From Pseudonocardia kunmingensis (GTDB lineage: Bacteria > Actinomycetota > Actinomycetes > Mycobacteriales > Pseudonocardiaceae): a DNA stretch of 64,000 nucleotides. Every line of letters starts with the position of its first letter. The first letter of the stretch is position 1. Below are positions 50,653-60,714 of this stretch, piece by piece. Below the pieces are notes generated by a model that had not been told where the DNA came from, did not search any database, and was given only the letters and a program-made list of their open reading frames with translations. A program made the translations under genes and the position numbers. The DNA is taken from the NCBI RefSeq assembly GCF_006716445.1, contig NZ_VFPA01000008.1, positions 62,001 through 126,000 on the forward strand, in the 5' to 3' direction.

Positions 50653-51797
50653 GTCCCGAACGCCCCACGCAACGACTCCGGCAGGTCCGCGGGGTCGGTG
50701 GTCGGCCGGGACGCGACGAGCTCGTCGGCGCGCGCACCGTCCGAGGTCGCCGCGACGACCTCACGGGCGTGGGTCTCGGGCAGCGCGTTGAACCAGCGCA
50801 GTCCCAGCTCATCGCGCTGACCGGGGGCGGGTGAGCCGTGCAGCCGGACCCGGGCGAGCCCGCCGTCGGGGAACACGTCCATGCGGACGTGCGTCACCGC
50901 GCGGTCACCGGTCAGCCGGAACCGGTGCGGTGTGTCGGGCTGCAGCCTGGTCCGCGGGAGCAGCTCGAACCACGCGTCCTGGTCGTCGAGCGAGGAGTTG
51001 GCGGCGTCGATCCCGCGCAGCGCCGCCCACCCCGGCGCGTTGCCGACGAAGTGGCTGGTGTCGAGCTCGGCCACGGCGATGACCCCGGGCGCGGCCAGGG
51101 CGAACGTCACGAAGTCGTTGCCGTCGTCGCGGCGGCGGGCGTTCTCCCAGCCCTCGCCCATCGTGGCGGCCCGGCCGGGCGTGATCAGGTTGACCGGCGA
51201 GGAGTAGAACATGTCCGAGCAGTCGACCACCCGCCCGCCGTTCTCCGCCGCGGCCAGGTCGATCGTCGCCGGCAGGAGCCGCGGGTCCGGGACGACCTCG
51301 CCGTGCACCCGGAACCGGGCCACGCCGCCGTCGGGGTAGATCGAGAGCCGGACGTGGGTGAAGCGCTGCCCCGCCGTCACGGCGAACGGGTTCGCGGTGT
51401 CACCCTGCAGCGGGGACCGCTCCACGATGGTCTGCCACGGCGCGGCCTGCAGCTCGGCGGGCGACGGGTAGCCCTCGACGCTGGTGGCCTCCACCGAGGC
51501 GTAGGGCGGGTAGTTGCCCCGGAACCAGGCGGTGTCGATCACGACGCCGCGCACGACGCCGGGCGCGCCGAGCCGGACGACGGCGTGGTCGTGGCCGGGC
51601 TCGCGACGCCTGCGGGTCTCCCACCCGTCGTAGATCTTGCCCTTGTGCCCGAAGTCCTCCGTGCTGAACACGGCAGGCCCGGTCTTGATCAGGTTCTCGC
51701 GCTCGGCGAACAGCTCGTCGTTGGCGTAGGGCACACCGCCGCCCAGCGTCCGGGACGCCAGGTCGGGCAGGGCCAGGAAGTCCGGGTCCTCGCTCAT
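50649..51797 (-). CDS. alc: Allantoicase
   Basis: A 382-residue protein of two similar jelly-roll domains. Paired motifs recur in each half: VVIDTAWFRGNYPPYASVEA and VAELDTSHFVGNAPGWAAL; HVRLSIYPDGGVARFRVHGE and HVRMDVFPDGGLARVRLHG. It cuts allantoate to ureidoglycolate and urea. Overlaps allB (ATGA). No ureidoglycolate lyase or urease gene is in view. Confidence 0.95.
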   Translation of the reverse strand: MSEDPDFLALPDLASRTLGGGVPYANDELFAERENLIKTGPAVFSTEDFGHKGKIYDGWETRRRREPGHDHAVVRLGAPGVVRGVVIDTAWFRGNYPPYASVEATSVEGYPSPAELQAAPWQTIVERSPLQGDTANPFAVTAGQRFTHVRLSIYPDGGVARFRVHGEVVPDPRLLPATIDLAAAENGGRVVDCSDMFYSSPVNLITPGRAATMGEGWENARRRDDGNDFVTFALAAPGVIAVAELDTSHFVGNAPGWAALRGIDAANSSLDDQDAWFELLPRTRLQPDTPHRFRLTGDRAVTHVRMDVFPDGGLARVRLHGSPAPGQRDELGLRWFNALPETHAREVVAATSDGARADELVASRPTTDPADLPESLRGAFGT

Positions 51798-53161
51798 GCT
51801 GCACCTCTCCGCAGCAGCCGCCCGCGCGGCGCCGCACCCTCGATGTCCTGGTCGACGTCCGGTCCGTGGATCTCCACCCCGCCCAGCCAGGTGCGGCGCA
51901 CCACACCGGCCAGCGCCCGGCCCGCGTACGGCGTGACGGGGTTGCGGTGGTGCAGGGCGGCGGCGTCCACGACGAAGGCGTCGTCCGGGGCGAACACACT
52001 CACGTCGGCGTCGTGGCCCAGCGCGATCTGGCCCTTGCGCATCAGCCCGGCCTGCTCGGCGGGGCGCCGCGCCATCCACTCCACCACGTCGGTCAGGGCG
52101 AACCCGCGCTTGCGGGCCTCCGTCCACACCGCGGGCAGGCCCAGCTGCAGCGACGCCACGCCGCCCCACGCCGTGCCGAAGTCCCCGGTGTCGAGGCGCT
52201 TGAGCTCCGGCGTGCACGGGGAGTGGTCGGACACGACGCAGTCGATGGTGCCCTCGCGCAGCCCGTCCCAGATCAGCTCGCGGTTGGCGGCCTCCCGGAT
52301 CGGCGGGCAGCACTTGAACTCGGTGGCCCCGTCGCGGATCTCCTCCGCGCTGAACGACAGGTAGTGCGGGCACGTCTCCACGGTCAGCGCCACCCCGTCC
52401 CGGCGGGCCGAGGCGATCATCGGCAGGGCGTCGGAGCTGGACAGGTGCAGGATGTGCACCCGGCACCCGGTCCACCGGGCGAGCTCGATCACCTGGGCGA
52501 TCGCCAGGTTCTCCGCGCCGCGCGGCCGCGACGACAGGAAGTCGGTGTAGCGCTCGCCGTGCGCGTGCGGCGCCCGGTCGATCGCGTGCGAGTCCTCGGC
52601 GTGCACGATCATCAGCGCGCCGAACGAGCGCACCTCGCGCAGCGCGTCGGCCAGCTCGTCCGGCTCCAGGTGCGGGAACTCGTCGACGCCGGAGTGCAGC
52701 AGGAAGCACTTGAACCCGAAGACGCCGGCGTCGTGCAGCTCCCGCAGGTCGGAGAGGTTCCCCGGCACCGCGCCGCCCCAGAACCCGACGTCGACGTGGC
52801 ACTGGCCCTGCGCAGTCTTGCGCTTCACCTCCAGCGCCGCGACGTCGACCGTCGGCGGGATGCTGTTCAGCGGCATGTCGATGATCGTGGTGACGCCGCC
52901 TGCCGCGGCCGCTCTGGTCGCGGTGGCGAAGCCCTCCCACTCGGTGCGGCCGGGGTCGTTGACGTGCACGTGCGAGTCCACGAGGCCGGGCAGCAGCACC
53001 TCGTCGGGGCCCAGGCGCACGACGTGCGTTGCCTCGAGTGCGGCGTCCAGCGGTTCGATCGCGACGACGCGCCCGTCCCGGACACCGACGCAGCGGGCGA
53101 CCTCCCCGGCCGCGGTGATCACTCGTGGGGCGTGGAAGGCGAGATCCAGGGATTCGGACAT
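51794..53161 (-). CDS. allB: Allantoinase
   Basis: A 455-residue amidohydrolase: DSHVHVNDPGRTEWEG binds the first metal, GFKCFLLHSGVDEF carries the carboxylated lysine, HAEDSH and HILHLSS the other histidines, SDHSPC the catalytic Asp. Opens S-allantoin to allantoate. Eleven bp after gcl. Full length. Confidence 0.95.
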   Translation of the reverse strand: MSESLDLAFHAPRVITAAGEVARCVGVRDGRVVAIEPLDAALEATHVVRLGPDEVLLPGLVDSHVHVNDPGRTEWEGFATATRAAAAGGVTTIIDMPLNSIPPTVDVAALEVKRKTAQGQCHVDVGFWGGAVPGNLSDLRELHDAGVFGFKCFLLHSGVDEFPHLEPDELADALREVRSFGALMIVHAEDSHAIDRAPHAHGERYTDFLSSRPRGAENLAIAQVIELARWTGCRVHILHLSSSDALPMIASARRDGVALTVETCPHYLSFSAEEIRDGATEFKCCPPIREAANRELIWDGLREGTIDCVVSDHSPCTPELKRLDTGDFGTAWGGVASLQLGLPAVWTEARKRGFALTDVVEWMARRPAEQAGLMRKGQIALGHDADVSVFAPDDAFVVDAAALHHRNPVTPYAGRALAGVVRRTWLGGVEIHGPDVDQDIEGAAPRGRLLRRGAA

Positions 53162-53172
53162 GGCAGGCACCC

Positions 53173-54948
<1,776 letters not shown>

Positions 54949-54982
54949 GGCGGAATCGCCTCTCGAGAGTGGGAGGGAGGGG

Positions 54983-55861
54983 TCAGGCCCGGCCGGAGAG
55001 CTGTTCGACGAGCGCGAGCAGGCCGGAGTGGTCCAGGCCGCCGTCGCCCCGGGCGACCATGGCGGCGACGAGCTGGGACACCGCGGCGCCCAGCGGGATC
55101 ACGACCCCGGCCTCGCGGGCGGCTGCCGTCGCGATGCCGAGGTCCTTGTGGTGCAGTGCGAGGCGGAAGCCGGGGGTGAAGTCCCTGGCGAGCATGCCGG
55201 CGGCCTTGCGTTCCAGGATCGCGTTGCCTGCCAGTCCGCCGGCCAGCACCCGGACGGCGGCGTCGGTGTCCACGCCGTGCGCCTCGAGGAACACGATCGC
55301 CTCGGCGACCAGCTCGATGGTGCCGGCGACGATGAGCTGGTTGGCCGCCTTCACGGTCTGGCCCGAGCCTGCCGGGCCGACGTGCACCACCGTCTTGCCG
55401 ACCGCGTCGAGCACCGGACGGGCCGCCTCGACGTCCTCCGGCGAACCACCCACCATGATCGACAAGGTGCCGTCGACGGCTCCCTTCTCGCCGCCGCTCA
55501 CCGGGGCGTCGAGAACCCGGAGACCGCGCTCGGCGCCCGCGGCGGCCAGCTCGCGGCTGACGTCCGGCCGGATGGTGCTGGCGTCGATCACGAGGGTGCC
55601 GGCCCCGGCGTGCGCGAACACCCCGTCCGTGCCGGCGAGGACCTGCTCGACGTCGGGGGAGTCCGGCAGCATCGTGACGACGACGTCGGCGTCGCGCACC
55701 GCCTCCGCGACGCTGCCCGCGGCGCGCCCACCGCGCTCGGCGAGCGCGTCGGCCTTGCCCTTGCTGCGGTTGTGGCCGACGACGTCGAAGCCGGCCGAGA
55801 CCAGGTTGGTGGCCATGGGCAGGCCCATGATGCCGAGGCCGAGAAACGCGACGGTGGTCAT
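54983..55861 (-). CDS. glxR: Tartronate semialdehyde reductase
   Basis: A 292-residue beta-hydroxyacid dehydrogenase: FLGLGIMGLPMATNL (NAD motif), DAPVSGGEKGAVDGTLSIMV, and the catalytic Lys in GQTVKAANQLIV. Reduces tartronate semialdehyde to D-glycerate. Between hyi (ATGA overlap) and gcl. No glycerate kinase of the usual GlxK/GarK kind lies in the window. Confidence 0.93.
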   Translation of the reverse strand: MTTVAFLGLGIMGLPMATNLVSAGFDVVGHNRSKGKADALAERGGRAAGSVAEAVRDADVVVTMLPDSPDVEQVLAGTDGVFAHAGAGTLVIDASTIRPDVSRELAAAGAERGLRVLDAPVSGGEKGAVDGTLSIMVGGSPEDVEAARPVLDAVGKTVVHVGPAGSGQTVKAANQLIVAGTIELVAEAIVFLEAHGVDTDAAVRVLAGGLAGNAILERKAAGMLARDFTPGFRLALHHKDLGIATAAAREAGVVIPLGAAVSQLVAAMVARGDGGLDHSGLLALVEQLSGRA

Positions 55862-56724
55862 GCGGTCCTCCTCGTGCGTCGGGCGCGGGGTAGCCAGTCG
55901 AAGCTCTCCGCCGAGGTGGCGGTGGGCTTGTACTCGCAGGCGACCCAGCCGTCGTACCCGGCGTCCTGCAGTGCGGCGAGGTGGCGGTCCAGGTCGATCC
56001 CGCCGGTGCCCGGCTCGCCCCGGCCCGGGTGGTCGGCGATCTGGACGTGGCCGATCCGGTCGGCGTGGCGCGCGATGACGGCGTCCACGTCGTCGCCGTT
56101 GACGGTCAGGTGGTAGAGGTCGGCGAGCAGCGCGACGTTGCCCGCGCCGGTCGCCTCGTGGACCCGGTCGGCGACGGCGATCGCGTCGGCGGCCCGCAGC
56201 AGCGGGTAGCGGGGCGCGCCGCTCACCGGCTCGAGCAGGACGACGGCATCGATCTCCGCGGCCGCCGCGGCCGCTGCGGCGAGGTTGTGCACGGCCAGCT
56301 CGTCCTGCTCGGCGGGGTCGGCGCCGTCGACCCGGTTGCCGTAGAGCGCGTTGAACGCCCGGGTCCCCAGCTGCGCGCCGATCCCGACCGTCACGGCGAC
56401 GTTGTCCCGGAACTCCGTGGACCGGGCGGGCCAGGAGACCAGCCCGCGGTCCCCACTCGGCATGTCCCCGGCGGCGAAGTTGAGGCCCACCAGCGCGACC
56501 CCGGCGTCGCGGACGGCGGTGACGAACCCGTCGACGTCGCGGTCGCCGGGTACCGCGTCGGCGAACGGCCACCAGAACTCGACGGCGTCGAAGCCGGCGG
56601 CCCGGGCCGCGGAGGGCCGTTCGAGCAGTGGCAGCTCGGTGAACAGGATCGAGCAGTTCACGGCGTAGGACAGGGTGTGCGTGAGCGTCTGCTCGGGTGG
56701 GGCCTGCTGGTCGATCCGAGCCAC
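55858..56724 (-). CDS. hyi: Hydroxypyruvate isomerase
   Basis: A 288-residue TIM-barrel isomerase: AVNCSILFTELPLLERPSAA, AGFDAVEFWWPF, NALYGNR, LLEPVSG with a metal Glu, ADLYHLTVNG, HVQIADHPGRGEPGTG and CEYKPT with the final Glu. Links hydroxypyruvate and tartronate semialdehyde. First gene of the eleven-gene purine-ureide operon; GTG start follows AGGAGACGCTCC. AllR-like box and TATACT lie directly upstream. Confidence 0.92.
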   Translation of the reverse strand: MARIDQQAPPEQTLTHTLSYAVNCSILFTELPLLERPSAARAAGFDAVEFWWPFADAVPGDRDVDGFVTAVRDAGVALVGLNFAAGDMPSGDRGLVSWPARSTEFRDNVAVTVGIGAQLGTRAFNALYGNRVDGADPAEQDELAVHNLAAAAAAAAEIDAVVLLEPVSGAPRYPLLRAADAIAVADRVHEATGAGNVALLADLYHLTVNGDDVDAVIARHADRIGHVQIADHPGRGEPGTGGIDLDRHLAALQDAGYDGWVACEYKPTATSAESFDWLPRARRTRRTA

Positions 56725-56738
56725 GGAGCGTCTCCTGA

Positions 56739-56765
56739 TTCCGTATGGCGAAAGTATACTTTCGC
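56739..56765 (-). promoter_or_regulatory. AllR-like operator and -10 of the purine operon
   Basis: In transcript orientation the 18-bp perfect palindrome GCGAAAGTATACTTTCGC (56765-56748) contains TATACT, and TTTCGCCATACGGAA (56753-56739) follows. The 15-mer matches TTTCGCCATGTGGAA at 58221-58235, and GTATACTTTCGCCAT is identical at both places. A related CACTTTCGTGC occurs at 56790-56800. Confidence 0.65.
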
Positions 56766-56852
56766 AGCGGTAGGGAGAGTGTGCGGGCTCACTTTCGTGC
56801 GGTCAAGGGGCCCGGCACTTTCCGCCGTCGCGCGTACCCGCGACGGACCGAC

Positions 56853-58118
56853 CTACCGGCGGGTCAACGCCTTCAGCGCGGGCTGGTCGGCTCCGGACGC
56901 GGCGACGACCTCCGCCGCCTCCAACGCGCCGCAGTCCAGGCCGCGCAGCAGCAGGCCGGCCAGGGCGGCGGCGGTGGCCGGCTCGTCCAGGAACGCCGAG
57001 GCGGTGCGCTCGCGATAGGCCCGCAACCTCGCCGCGGCCTGCGGGAAGGACCGGCGGAAGAAGCCGTAGGTGGCGGCGTAGCGGGTCGGCAGCTGGCCCG
57101 GGTGCATGTCCCAGCCCTGGTAGAAGCCGCGCTCCAGCGACCGGCGCACCAGGTGCAGGTGCAGTCGCCATGCCGCTTCGACGGCGTCGCGGTCGCCGAT
57201 CGGCAGGACGTTGCTGGAACCGTCGGACAGCCGCACGCCGGTCCCGGCGGCAGCCACCTGCATCACGGCCTTCGCGTGGTCGGCCGCCGGGTGGGCCATA
57301 CTCTGGTGCTCCGCGGCGATGCCGAGCGACGCGGAGTAGTCGTAGGTGCCGTAGTGCAGGCCGGTGCACCGCGTCCCGGCCGCGTGGATCATCCGGGCGA
57401 CGAGTGCCGTGCCGTCACTGCCGAGCACGGCCTGCGGGGTCTCGATCTGGATCTCGAACCGCAGGCGCCCCGGCTCGAGCCCGTGTGCGCGCTCGAGCGT
57501 CTCGGCGACCCGCACCATGGCCTCGACCTGCTCGACGGCGCTGACCTTCGGCAGCGTCACGACGAAGCCCGGCGGCAGCCCGCCCGTCTCGACCAGCGTC
57601 CCGAGCACCGTGTCCAGCGTGCGCAGGCCGCGGCGCCGGGTCGCCGCCTCCAGGCTCTTGAACCGGATCCCGCTGAACGGCGGTGCCGTGCCTGCCGCCG
57701 TGGACGCGGCGAGCGCGCGTGCGGCGGCGACCGCGGCCGCGTCCTCCTCGCGGTCGGGGCGGGTGCCGTAGCCGTCCTCGAAGTCGATGCGCAGGTCCTC
57801 GACGGGCTCGCGGTGGAGCTTGGCCAGGACGCGGTCGAGCAGGAGGGGTGGATGCGGATCGAGCTCGAGCTCCTCGGCCGCCGTCCGCAGGACCGGGCGG
57901 TGCGCATCGAGCGCGGCCCGGGCCTCGGCGCCCCATTCGGCCGTGGTGTGCTCGGTGTACCGGTCGGCCGGCACGTAGACCGTGTGCACCGGCTGGCGGG
58001 TGCCCGCGTCGCCCGGGTAGCGCTGCGCCGACGCGGCGTCGAGCGGCGCGAGGGTGCGGTCGAGCTCATCGGCGAGCGCGGCGAGCGCGGGGTGCTGGTC
58101 GGTGGTGCTCGCGGGCAT
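56853..58118 (-). CDS. DUF6986 CitE/HpcH-like aldolase (malate-synthase-like)
   Basis: A 421-residue protein of the CitE/malate-synthase-like barrel: IDFEDGYGTRPDREED, GIRFKSLEA, FVVTLPKVSAVEQVEAMV, FEIQIETPQAV with a metal Glu, LHYGTYDYSASLGI with the metal Asp, and FYQGWDMHPGQLP. Its place between hyi and allR suggests it uses glyoxylate, perhaps condensing it with an acyl-CoA, or cleaves a related acid; true malate synthase is over 500 residues and different. ATG 58118 follows AGGAGCACACCC. Confidence 0.75.
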   Translation of the reverse strand: MPASTTDQHPALAALADELDRTLAPLDAASAQRYPGDAGTRQPVHTVYVPADRYTEHTTAEWGAEARAALDAHRPVLRTAAEELELDPHPPLLLDRVLAKLHREPVEDLRIDFEDGYGTRPDREEDAAAVAAARALAASTAAGTAPPFSGIRFKSLEAATRRRGLRTLDTVLGTLVETGGLPPGFVVTLPKVSAVEQVEAMVRVAETLERAHGLEPGRLRFEIQIETPQAVLGSDGTALVARMIHAAGTRCTGLHYGTYDYSASLGIAAEHQSMAHPAADHAKAVMQVAAAGTGVRLSDGSSNVLPIGDRDAVEAAWRLHLHLVRRSLERGFYQGWDMHPGQLPTRYAATYGFFRRSFPQAAARLRAYRERTASAFLDEPATAAALAGLLLRGLDCGALEAAEVVAASGADQPALKALTRR

Positions 58119-58145
58119 GGGTGTGCTCCTGAAGGTCGCGGCGGT

Positions 58146-58186
58146 TTTTGCATCGCAGAAGTTACGCTCCACCATGCGGAAGTCAA
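58146..58186 (-). promoter_or_regulatory. Promoter of the DUF6986 gene with two AllR-like boxes
   Basis: In leftward orientation: -35 TTGACT (58186-58181), 16-bp spacer, -10 TAACTT (58164-58159). Two boxes overlap it: CTCCACCATGCGGAA (58167-58181) fills the spacer and TTTTGCATCGCAGAA (58146-58160) overlaps the -10. Occupancy would block polymerase. Confidence 0.6.
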
Positions 58187-58215
58187 GGCCGCCGGCCCCA
58201 GAGACGGCGCGGTCG

Positions 58216-58235
58216 TATACTTTCGCCATGTGGAA
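58216..58235 (+). promoter_or_regulatory. -10 and AllR-like box of the allR gene
   Basis: TATACT (58216-58221) is followed by TTTCGCCATGTGGAA (58221-58235), the same order as at the hyi promoter, implying autoregulation. No convincing -35 is seen. Confidence 0.55.
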
Positions 58236-58265
58236 GTTGCGGTACGCGTGCAGCCGGGTCGCGGA

Positions 58266-59054
58266 ATGACGGGTCGCCCGCCGGTCGCGCAGGGAGCCGG
58301 CGGCGTGCAGTCGGTCGAGCGGGCGTTCGACCTGCTGGAGGCGATGGCCGACGCCGGTGGCGTCGCGGGCCTGTCCGAGCTGGCGGCCTCGTCGGGCCTG
58401 CCGCTGCCGACGATCCACCGGCTCCTGCGCACCCTGGCCGACCGTGGCTACGTGCGACAGCAGCCCTCGCGCCGGTACGCGCTCGGCCCGCGGCTGGTCC
58501 GGCTCGGTGACAGGTCCGGCCGCCTCGTCGGGGCGTCGGCCGAGCCGCACCTCGCGCACCTCGTGGACGTCCTGGGGGAGACCGCCAACCTGGCGATGTT
58601 CGACGGCGGGCAGGTCATCTACGTGGTCCAGGCGCCGGGACGGCACGCGATGCGGATGTTCACCGAGGTGGGCAGGAGGGTGTCGCCGCACTGCACGGCC
58701 GTCGGCAAGGCGATCCTCGCCCAGCTGCCTCCGGCGACGGTGCACGCCGTGCTGCGGCGCACCGAGTTCGTGGCGCACACCGACAACACGATCACCGATG
58801 TGGCGGCCTACCTCCGCGAGCTCGAGCAGGTCCGCGAGCGCGGCTACGCCCTCGACGAGGGCGAACAGGAGGTCGGCGTGCGCTGCGTCGCCGTCGCCCT
58901 CGCGGGCGGCCCGGCGCCCGCGGGTATCTCGATCTCCGGGCCGACCACGCGGATGACCGACGAGCTGGTCCGGCGGGCCGTGCCGCACCTGCGGTCGACC
59001 ACCGAGACCCTGAGCGCCGAGCTCACCGTGCAGCTCGCCGCGGTGGGGGCATGA
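58266..59054 (+). CDS. allR: AllR-like IclR-family repressor of ureide catabolism
   Basis: A 262-residue IclR protein: VQSVERAFDLLEAMADAGG, LAASSGLPLPTIHRLLRTL as recognition helix, then an effector domain (VIYVVQAPGRHAMRMFTEVG, CTAVGKAILAQLP, YALDEGEQEVGVRCVAVAL, GISISGPTTRM). Divergent from the DUF6986 gene and beside the purine operon; glyoxylate or allantoin-derived acids would be typical ligands. Boxes resembling the Streptomyces AllR site lie at its own, the DUF6986 and the hyi promoters. Confidence 0.85.
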   Translation: MTGRPPVAQGAGGVQSVERAFDLLEAMADAGGVAGLSELAASSGLPLPTIHRLLRTLADRGYVRQQPSRRYALGPRLVRLGDRSGRLVGASAEPHLAHLVDVLGETANLAMFDGGQVIYVVQAPGRHAMRMFTEVGRRVSPHCTAVGKAILAQLPPATVHAVLRRTEFVAHTDNTITDVAAYLRELEQVRERGYALDEGEQEVGVRCVAVALAGGPAPAGISISGPTTRMTDELVRRAVPHLRSTTETLSAELTVQLAAVGA

Positions 59055-59061
59055 TCCACCG

Positions 59062-59778
59062 GTGACCGAGCAGCACCAGGTGGCCCGGGAGCCATCCATC
59101 GGAGATGGCGGGATGCGGGCCCGGCGCGGCGCGCCACCGCTGCGCGACCAGGTCCGCGACGAGCTTCGCGCGCGCATCGGCGACGGCAGGGTGGCGCCGG
59201 GGGACCGGCTGTACGAGTCTGCCATCGCGGAGGAGCTCGGGGTGTCTCGCATCCCCGTCCGCGAGGCCATCCGGATGCTGGAGAGCGAGGGGATGGTGTC
59301 GGTCCTGCCCCGCCGGGGCGGTGTGCTGGTCCGCAGGCTCGACCGCCAGGACGTCGAGGATCTGTTCGACGTCCGCGAGGCGCTCGAGGTGGTGGCCGCC
59401 CGGCGGGCGGCCGAACGCGCCGATCAGCCAGGGCTGGACACGCTGGCACGGCTGCTCGACACGGGCCGGCAGGCACTGGCCGCTGGAGCGTCGGACACCG
59501 TGGACGAGGCCAACACGGCCTTCCACGAGGAGATCCACCGCCTCGCCGGGAACCAGCTGATCCCCGAGATGCTGGCCCCGCTCACCGGCCGGCTGCACTG
59601 GTTGTTCCGCCAGAACGTCGAGCACGAGCGGGTGCTCCGCGACCACGACGACCTCTACCGGGCGATCGCGGACCACGACCCGGACCGGGCTGCTGCTGCC
59701 GCGCTCGACCACATCGGCGCCTCGCGGCGGATGGTCCTGCAGATGATGGCCGATTCGGACCGGGAGCCCGTAGGCTGA
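59062..59778 (+). CDS. GntR-family regulator (FCD), paralogue 1
   Basis: A 238-residue FadR-type regulator: LGVSRIPVREAIRMLESEGM in the winged helix, FCD domain DVEDLFDVREALEVVAARRA, NTAFHEEIHRLAGN, PLTGRLHWLFRQN, HDDLYRAIADHD. Starts at GTG 59062, 7 bp after allR, so possibly co-transcribed. The C-terminal half is clearly paralogous to the next gene. Confidence 0.88.
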   Translation: MTEQHQVAREPSIGDGGMRARRGAPPLRDQVRDELRARIGDGRVAPGDRLYESAIAEELGVSRIPVREAIRMLESEGMVSVLPRRGGVLVRRLDRQDVEDLFDVREALEVVAARRAAERADQPGLDTLARLLDTGRQALAAGASDTVDEANTAFHEEIHRLAGNQLIPEMLAPLTGRLHWLFRQNVEHERVLRDHDDLYRAIADHDPDRAAAAALDHIGASRRMVLQMMADSDREPVG

Positions 59779-59845
59779 TCGAAGGCGACACCCATCGCGG
59801 CTGGGCCACGAGCTCGCTTGCGAGTGCAGTGACAACCGAGGAAGT

Positions 59846-60511
59846 GTGAGGCCGGTGGCCACGCCGTCGAGCAAGTTGTATCGGAACCAGAAACCGCTGC
59901 GCGACATCGTTGGTGACCAGATACGATCGCACATCTTCTCCGGCGCCTTCCCCCCGGGCTCACGGCTGGTCGAGCGCGAGCTCGCCGAGCGGTTCGACGT
60001 CTCCCGGCTGCCGGTGCGCGAGGCCTTGCGAGTGCTGCAGAACGAAGGTCTGGTCGAGAACCTCTCCTCCCGCGGCATCGTGGTGAAGACCCTCACCGAG
60101 CGCGACGTCATCGAGCTTTTCGACATCCGGGAGGCGCTCGAGGTGCTGGCGGTCCGGCTGGCCGCTGCACGGGTTGCCGACAATGCTCCCCACAAGCTGC
60201 GCCACTACGTCAACGAAGCGCAGCAAGCAATTGCTCGCGGCGCGCCCGATGCCGCCCATGCGGCCAACTCGCAGTTCCACGACGAGATCATTGCGCTTTC
60301 CGGAAATGAGTTGCTCCAAAGCATGCTGGAGCCGCTGCTGGGTCGCCTGCACTGGCTGTTCCGGCAGATCCCCGACTTCGAGCGCCTCAGCGCCGAGCAC
60401 GACGAGCTCTGCTCCGCCATCGAGGCGGCGGAGCCGGAGCGGGCGGCCGAGGTCGCCCGCGCGCACGTGCTGTCCTACCGCCGGCTGACCCTCGCCCACC
60501 TCTTCGGCTGA
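59846..60511 (+). CDS. GntR-family regulator (FCD), paralogue 2
   Basis: A 221-residue FadR-type regulator: FDVSRLPVREALRVLQNEGL, VIELFDIREALEVLAVRLAA, NSQFHDEIIALSGN, PLLGRLHWLFRQI, HDELCSAIEAAEPE. Nearly every FCD landmark matches the preceding gene, indicating tandem duplication. Upstream of the hydantoin operon, whose promoter has a GntR-like palindrome, so it is the best candidate for its regulator. Start GTG or ATG within the first five codons is uncertain. Confidence 0.88.
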   Translation: MRPVATPSSKLYRNQKPLRDIVGDQIRSHIFSGAFPPGSRLVERELAERFDVSRLPVREALRVLQNEGLVENLSSRGIVVKTLTERDVIELFDIREALEVLAVRLAAARVADNAPHKLRHYVNEAQQAIARGAPDAAHAANSQFHDEIIALSGNELLQSMLEPLLGRLHWLFRQIPDFERLSAEHDELCSAIEAAEPERAAEVARAHVLSYRRLTLAHLFG

Positions 60512-60590
60512 CGCCGGGACGAGGTGCCGGTCCGGCACCGGACGAAGATCGGTGCTCGACCTCCTCGCGTCTCCCGCCTCCGCGCGCCCA

Positions 60591-60637
60591 TTGACACTCC
60601 GGCCGAACCGTCCCTACGGTCCTGCTTGGGATCCCAA
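60591..60637 (+). promoter_or_regulatory. Promoter and palindromic operator of the hydantoin operon
   Basis: -35 TTGACA (60591-60596), 18-bp spacer, -10 TACGGT (60615-60620), then a perfect 12-bp palindrome TTGGGATCCCAA (60626-60637) across the expected start of transcription. Its position would block initiation. The leader to the MFS start is about 80 nt. Confidence 0.65.
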
Positions 60638-60714
60638 ATGTTGGCGCCGACACCGGTCGAGGCACCCGTAGGCCGCGCCGACGCGTCCTCCCAGCCTGCG
60701 CGAAGGAGCCAGAC

